Source: Spisula solida (Eukaryota; Mollusca; Bivalvia; Venerida; Mactridae). Taken from it: a stretch of 64,000 nt of DNA. The notes under the pieces are model-generated. The model saw only the letters and a program-made list of their open reading frames with translations. It searched no databases and was not told where the DNA came from. The stretch covers positions 11,724,501 to 11,788,500 of the forward strand of contig OX365945.1 in the NCBI GenBank assembly GCA_947247005.1. The letters run 5' to 3'. The position numbers and the translations under genes are program-made. Shown here piece by piece: positions 61,101 through 64,000 of the stretch. How positions within the stretch are numbered: the first letter of the stretch is position 1; every line of letters starts with the position of its first letter.

Positions 61101-64000
61101 AGTTATATCTCCTATCTCTTTTGAAACAACAAACCCATACCACTCTTCTTGCGATGGCTTCATCTCATTGATCGACTTTTCCATTGTACCCAGTCTTTGT
61201 TTGGCATGTTTCGTGATAACAAAGAGTGAGTTCACATTAACATTAGAGCCATGCAAGACTTGAAGCATGGCTGCAGTTTCTGCTTTCATTGCTTCATTTT
61301 CTGCCTGCATGGTTTTCAGTTTTGTTTCATCATCTTTCTTCATTTGAGCAGCTTCTTCTGTTATTTTCCTCTCTATCTCATCTAGGTACACATTAATCTG
61401 CTTGCGAACTGACGTGATCTTGTCTAGGACGCTGTTGTAGGTTGTGTTCAAATTCTTCAAATCATTGTTCAGGTCATCACCCATTTTCTCCAGTTCATTA
61501 TGAAGCTGTTGGAGTTTTTGATCTATATCCTTGAATTCATCGGTATTCTGGAACCCTCCAGAAATATCTGACACCCTATTTATCTGACAGGCTGTATGGT
61601 TTATGGTCATACAATCACCACAGCCTGGTTGATCATGAGTTTTACAGTAGAACCGTATGATTTCAGGATGATGTATCTTGCATATCCCGACACAGAGGAC
61701 TTGATTGTCAGTGAATACACGCCCTCTCGGCATCTGTTTCTTGTCCAATATCACATGAGCTCTTGTAATCTTTTGATTTTGGTGCACCCCATTGCAAGTT
61801 TTACACAAGTATTCATCACATACTGGGCAATAACCTTCCACAGCTTTCAAGTTGCCCACACTTTTACACGGATCACAAAATGATTCATCAGCTTCACAAG
61901 ACTCTGGACAGAGCAATACATCAGTATCACCAGACGCTTGACTGAGCAATACATCAGTATCACCAGACGCTTGACTGAGCAATTCATCGGCATCGCCAAA
62001 CGCTCTGCTGAATAAGCCCTGTAATGATCTTGATTGTTCGGCACCGTCAGCCATGTTGTTATCTTATTTTGTCATACTTGGTTCAATGATGAATATACCT
62101 CCCTGTAATGATGAGCAAACAGATACAACAGCTATGTAATGTTGCATCCCTACATATAGCAACAACCTCTATTAAGCAAATAATCATTTTGTTCCGGAAG
62201 TAATAATATACTTTACATTTTGCTTCTCTAAATAACGTCTGTGCAACTAAACTTTGTATTTTCCGAATGGTGTTGCTCTAGAAAGGTTCAACTGTACTTG
62301 TAAATTGCAACAAAGAAGTGTACTGATGTTGACTTTAATAGTCAAAATACATGTACCAATTATTTCCTGGTTTCTATTAGCAACAAGTAAATTAAGAACT
62401 AAAAATTAAACTTTTGCCTTCCATTCTTCATGTTCTGTAATTAAAAAATTATGATTCTTTGCTTACTATAAATATCCTCCTACATCTGTTCCTAGACTGG
62501 TTGTGGTATCAGAAGAATGTGCTGGTGAACATGAATGAACGTAAACTAAATTATCCTTGATTTTTCTTAGCTGTCCAAATAAGATGTCCTTCAATGTCGC
62601 CTTCAAGTTGTATAACTTCCTTGTAAGGGGTGGGTCCAAATCAGTTTCAGTCTAGAAGTCACATGATCTAAATCTAAAGTGTTTCTTTCGTTGGCTGAGA
62701 GCTGAATACTGGTTAAGGGAATTAACTATGTATAGGGAATTTGTGTTAGATAATACAATTGTGATTATCTTCTCTTGGTTGTGGTTATTTGTATTAACAA
62801 GTTAAAATATTGCTTTATGGATGTGGCTCGACTGTAGATCTATCTGTAGAACTAACTAAAAAGATAATAACAAATCAAATGGAAGGTAGTACTCGGCAGT
62901 AAGCAGAGCATGAAAAAATCACAGATTACAAGTCATGTTGGATCATCAATGCAGTTTTAGAGAGTAGCAAGGGGAGGTAACTCACTAATATCTCTCATTG
63001 ATTCTCTCACTGATCATCTTCCATGTTGAATGTTGTTTTCAAATTACTTGTATGAAGATGGTAAACACTATCTAGTTTCTTATCAGAAAACTTAGTTGAT
63101 AACTTGGTTGATAGATCTTGGGTCTATGGAGTAGGGTCAATTAAACTTATGCCCTTCTATTAATTTTTCAGAATGGAAAACTTACCGAGTTGTACGATGC
63201 ATTCTTTGAAGTTAAGTTGAAAGAAGTTGCTGATTTTGTTGAAAAGTAAGTATCCCTGCTGTATTTCTTCAACTTTTATGTCTCCCACATATATTGGGGA
63301 GTCATACTGGTTTCGTGCTCGACATCTGGATGGATGTCACAAGTTTGTGCGAAGTTTGTACTCCTTGGTAGAGTATCAATGTAACTTCACATGAATAATA
63401 GGTACCAAGTCTAGTTGCGCATATTGTCCGGAATTTTAGAATTAATTGCTAGAGTAATTTCCTTTTGTGGGAGACATGTTTTTGTGTCAAAAACCCTTCT
63501 AGTTTTGAGAATGGTTATTTTAAGGTACCCATAGATTTTGAAAAATAATCAACTGTCTTTAATGTGGGAATTGTTTTGATATAAACTGTATCCAAATTAG
63601 CACAGATGAAATACAGTCGACAAAGAGGATTTTAATACTAGGCTGTTGTCAATGTAACTTACTATGTTCCATATTTAACCATACTTCAGGAACAGATTTA
63701 CCAATGGTCCAAATATAACGCATTTAGCAACTCATATATACAGTATGTTCTCCTTAAACTCTGGCTGCTGTACATAAAGTATTGGGATAACGCTTGCTGT
63801 TGTACATGCAAGGGTCCTACAACTCGGGAATCATCCGGAAATCCAGATTTGCTGCACTAAAACATTTTTTAAAAAAGTTATTTTATTAAAAAGTAACAAG
63901 TATTGATGGAGTTATGGTCATTTGAAATTTCATATGGTGAATTTTAACATTGCAGCTAGAACAGTACTTGAAACACTGAGTTTTTGTGTAGGAATTTTTG
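45441..64000 (+). CDS. POLA2: DNA polymerase alpha-primase subunit B, first ten exons (3' part beyond window)
   Basis: This non-catalytic B subunit of the DNA polymerase alpha-primase complex works in replication initiation in the nucleus. Exons: 45441-45528, 46704-46828, 47213-47295, 47646-47709, 48192-48307, 49580-49767, 50315-50622, 56283-56453, 58219-58257, 63172-63245. Phases agree at every join, giving 418 complete codons plus 2 nt; the last exon ends at a GTAAGT donor. Exons 1-3 encode the helical N-terminal domain (MAHHVSEEDLNDEFAVFGIE...). Exons 4-5 are a linker with basic and Ser-Pro stretches. Exon 6 has the conserved 'YNSRTNRGEVV' segment. Exon 7 is the OB-fold region ('FPGQVVAMTGHNSTGQKF'). 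Exons 8-10 start the inactive phosphoesterase domain ('MRPDVCILMGPFVD'). The order follows animal POLA2 (about 600 aa), so roughly a third is missing at the right edge. Intron 9 contains an antisense gene. Confidence 0.95.
45945..45992 (-). mobile_element. tRNA-like SINE head fragment in POLA2 intron 1
   Basis: Minus strand: 'TTTAGCTCATTTGGTAAAGC' resembles box A and 'GGGTCCGAGCC' resembles box B. The spacing is short for a complete tRNA. Confidence 0.45.
46281..46325 (+). mobile_element. 5' half of a tRNA-like SINE head in POLA2 intron 1
   Basis: 'GGTGGCATAGTGATTAAGAC' followed by 'AAAACTCGCGC' resembles the D-arm and anticodon half of a tRNA. No box B follows. Confidence 0.4.
46940..47175 (+). 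repeat. Dispersed ~200-bp repeat, diverged copy 1 (POLA2 intron 2)
   Basis: It shares 'CTGGATGGATGTCA', 'CATGAATACTGG', 'TACCAAGCCTGGTTGTG' and 'GTTATGGCCCTTT' in order with the copies at 49905 and 63278. Confidence 0.6.
47862..48070 (+). mobile_element. Second SINE family, copy 1 (POLA2 intron 4)
   Basis: Box B 'GGGTTCGATTCTTGG' is followed by 'GGAATACCCTTCCA', 'GACAACAATTTTGATTTTC', 'ACATGTGTAGAAGT', 'CAGTCCAGGA' and 'GGTTAGGTGAAT'. The same words in the same order appear reversed at 59343-59531. Box A is not readable in this copy. Confidence 0.75.
48622..48653. repeat. 32-bp perfect palindrome
   Basis: AATTCTATAGGGTATT is followed directly by its exact reverse complement with no spacer. 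It lies in POLA2 intron 5. Confidence 0.95.
49290..49460 (+). mobile_element. 5'-truncated copy of the 24.5-kb SINE (POLA2 intron 5)
   Basis: It starts at 'ATACCAAAGACGAAAT' and runs through 'CCCTTGCTAGACACTC', 'GTGGCGATGGATAACATCAG', 'AATGAGGTGTCGAGAGTG' to 'TTGTTTCACAA', closely matching the body and tail of the SINE at 24497. The tRNA head is missing. Confidence 0.85.
49905..50095 (+). repeat. Dispersed ~200-bp repeat, copy 2 (POLA2 intron 6)
   Basis: It matches the element at 63278: 'GATGTCACAAGGTTTGT', 'CATGAATACTTGGTACCAAG', 'TTGTGCAAATTGTCAGGAAT' and a terminal 'GTGACAGACAT'. Confidence 0.7.
52080..53401. mobile_element. Inverted-repeat DNA element, long copy D (TCA target duplication)
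   Basis: The ends are near-perfect inverted copies: GGCCTAAAAAAAAAGAGG plus TTTGTTTC, with one mismatch in the next eight bases. TCA flanks both sides (52077-52079 and 53402-53404). It is 1322 bp with a 32-base poly-T tract (52144-52175). Its GGCCTAAAA start and 3-bp duplication fit copies A-C. No transposase frame is seen. It lies in POLA2 intron 7. Confidence 0.8.
52144..52175 (+). repeat. Poly-T tract, 32 bases
   Basis: An uninterrupted homopolymer near the left end of the element at 52080. It is likely to vary in length between individuals and to be error-prone in sequencing. Confidence 0.95.
53402..54206. repeat. Array of ~144-bp units, five copies, with CTCACCTGT ends
   Basis: The unit contains 'GAGGTCACAATTTTGACCTA', 'TATGAAACTTGGTCACAATG' and 'AAAACTAGGTCACAAGGTCA'. 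Starts fall near 53481, 53625, 53769, 53913 and 54061. CTCACCTGT at the left is mirrored by ACAGGTGAG at the right (about 54194-54202), so the whole array may be the inside of one dispersed element. Confidence 0.85.
54395..54740. other. GC-richer island open in both strands (unassigned)
   Basis: In POLA2 intron 7 an 85-codon plus frame (54483-54737) and a 110-codon minus frame (54461-54793) overlap. Composition is richer in GC than the surroundings. Neither protein matches a domain I know, and there are no convincing splice sites. It may be a dispersed repeat; I do not call a gene. Confidence 0.35.
56484..56758. mobile_element. Inverted-repeat DNA element, copy C (CTG target duplication)
   Basis: The ends are GACCAAACATAAAATATTG (left) and GACCAAAAATAAAATATTG (right, reversed). 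CTG flanks both sides (56481-56483 and 56759-56761). It is 275 bp and non-coding. It begins 31 bp after POLA2 exon 8 and interrupts the second copy of a 30-bp duplication of the exon 8 donor region. Confidence 0.8.
57121..58010. mobile_element. DNA transposon remnant with perfect 8-bp target duplication
   Basis: ACTTTGCT occurs immediately outside both ends (57113-57120 and 58011-58018). The ends begin CATACATGCCAG on both sides and continue similarly for about 17 bp. An 8-bp duplication is typical of hAT, P and Merlin elements; I cannot choose. Subterminal 'CTCACGCA' words repeat at the left. An 87-codon frame inside (57317-57580) has no recognisable domain. It lies in POLA2 intron 8. Confidence 0.85.
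58284..58830. repeat. Minisatellite, 37-bp unit, ~15 copies
   Basis: The unit 'GGATGGGCTCTCCTTGGAAC' + 'TGGCCAGTTAGTGTATT' repeats, with an alternative version carrying 'GAAGCTTGTCC'. The array begins 27 bp after the end of POLA2 exon 9. The two versions alternate, so higher-order duplication is likely. Confidence 0.95.
59343..59531 (-). mobile_element. Second SINE family, copy 2 with tRNA-like head (POLA2 intron 9)
   Basis: Minus strand: box A region 'TGGTCTAATGGTAAAGTGTG', box B 'GGGTTTAATTCCTAG', then 'TAATACCCTTCCA', 'GACAACAATGTTGATTTTC', 'CAGTCCAGGACA' and 'GGTTAGGTGAATC'. It matches the plus-strand copy at 47862. Confidence 0.75.
60258..62054 (-). CDS. TRIM-like protein: two B-boxes, coiled coil, beta-propeller; no RING (intronless)
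   Basis: A 598-aa protein in one uninterrupted frame. Residues 22-48 contain an 11-residue repeat (SQASGDTDVLL). A first B-box-like zinc site covers 60-100 (C60, C63, C76, C79, C84, C87, H91, H100). A second B-box covers 125-156 (C125, H128, C137, H140, C145, C148, H153). A coiled coil rich in Lys/Glu runs ~175-275. The last ~250 residues have repeated 'GVTALGTNLIAVAL'-type strands typical of NHL-like beta-propellers. The family (TRIM2/3/56/71-like, expanded in bivalves) usually starts with a RING finger; none precedes the B-boxes here, so E3 ligase activity is not expected without a partner. Roles in innate immunity or RNA regulation are known for relatives, but the role here is unknown. The gene lies antisense in POLA2 intron 9. 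Confidence 0.9.
   Translation of the reverse strand: MADGAEQSRSLQGLFSRAFGDADELLSQASGDTDVLLSQASGDTDVLLCPESCEADESFCDPCKSVGNLKAVEGYCPVCDEYLCKTCNGVHQNQKITRAHVILDKKQMPRGRVFTDNQVLCVGICKIHHPEIIRFYCKTHDQPGCGDCMTINHTACQINRVSDISGGFQNTDEFKDIDQKLQQLHNELEKMGDDLNNDLKNLNTTYNSVLDKITSVRKQINVYLDEIERKITEEAAQMKKDDETKLKTMQAENEAMKAETAAMLQVLHGSNVNVNSLFVITKHAKQRLGTMEKSINEMKPSQEEWYGFVVSKEIGDITSAKTPLGKLSRNMLPSVTTNNRTINVKGKEDQKTCGIKDCTLLGADRMVLTDDVNRNVKLIDLSNNTVISSYSLSNPPWGVTALGTNLIAVALPGKSKIHLLNVTSTFTLQRKIKVNRCCFGIAYKGGKFAVSYMDPGGVEIIDIHGNILHEIQPKQDKKHTLNLPYSITFGHDNDTAIVSDHRTQQVSVLTFSGQILHTYKHSMPTGIEIGADGVLFVCWMDGVLHAVSPQFKLRKYNIALYSWSITYCEISRKLYISTSTDCSTSVMNNLIQVYDLHA
61921..61986 (-). repeat. 33-bp in-frame tandem repeat inside the TRIM-like gene
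   Basis: 'CACCAGACGCTTGACTGAGC' plus 'AATACATCAGTAT' is repeated almost exactly, with a third diverged copy beside it. It encodes the 11-residue repeat near the N-terminus. Thirty-three bp keeps frame, so copy number can vary without breaking the gene. Confidence 0.85.
62155..62297. mobile_element. Short inverted-repeat element, 'CAACCTCTCCAGAGC' family, copy 3
   Basis: The left 'AGCAACAACCTCTATTAAGC' faces the reversed right end 'ACAGTTGAACCTTTCTAGAG'. The middle shares 'AACTTTGTATTTTCC' and 'TGTTGCTC' with copy 1. It lies about 100 bp upstream of the TRIM-like start codon. Confidence 0.6.
62298..63171. other. Distal part of POLA2 intron 9
   Basis: No exon or repeat boundary is supported. 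It would contain any promoter of the antisense TRIM-like gene; no TATA or other core element is convincing. Confidence 0.4.
63278..63477 (+). mobile_element. 200-bp element with 12-bp inverted ends (POLA2 intron 10)
   Basis: ATGTCTCCCACA at the left is exactly mirrored by TGTGGGAGACAT at the right. The interior matches the diverged copies at 49905 and 46940. It starts 33 bp after exon 10. Confidence 0.75.
63478..64000. other. POLA2 intron 10 up to the window edge
   Basis: AT-rich, with no exon seen. POLA2 exon 11 must lie beyond the window. Confidence 0.6.

Noticed and set aside
60901..61263. 120-codon plus frame
   Set aside because: Antisense shadow of the TRIM-like coding sequence.

Overview
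The window looks like nuclear DNA of a marine lophotrochozoan, most likely a bivalve mollusc; the species cannot be read from the sequence. The grounds are AT-rich DNA, multi-exon genes with GT-AG introns, an intronless class A GPCR, an intronless B-box/beta-propeller TRIM-like gene, and dense tRNA-derived SINEs, Penelope-like remnants, short inverted-repeat DNA elements and minisatellites.

Layout. 1-15.7 kb is a gene desert holding minisatellites (3.5-4.3, 10.6-11.1 kb), a possible LINE tail, an inverted-repeat element with a TAA target duplication (12.9-13.3 kb) and a decayed mariner (14.15-15.3 kb). 15.86-17.2 kb is a single-exon rhodopsin-type GPCR. 17.2-25.4 kb is repeat-filled intergenic DNA. 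25.4-45.2 kb, minus strand, is a 21-exon gene whose spliced frame I followed end to end (3279 nt, 1092 codons plus stop). It encodes two cadherin-like beta-sandwich domains, a U-box-like domain, TPR-like helices, an Ala/Pro/Arg/Gly-rich linker and a helical C-terminus. 45.44 kb to the right edge, plus strand, holds the first ten exons of POLA2, the B subunit of DNA polymerase alpha-primase. A TRIM-like gene (60.3-62.1 kb, minus) sits inside POLA2 intron 9.

The 1092-aa gene and POLA2 start head to head, 277 bp apart, around CCAAT, ETS and E2F-like motifs, so they probably share a bidirectional promoter. The large protein is the best candidate here for something undescribed: its domain order matches no named family I know.

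The mobile DNA is unusually readable. Four inverted-repeat elements each have matching 3-bp target duplications, two related elements with CAGGGCT ends have 5-bp duplications, and one element has a perfect 8-bp duplication. One of the CAGGGCT elements interrupts the GIY-YIG region of a Penelope-like retroelement. Three hammerhead-core-like motifs lie in introns of the large gene. All functional statements rest on motif recognition; no database search was possible.
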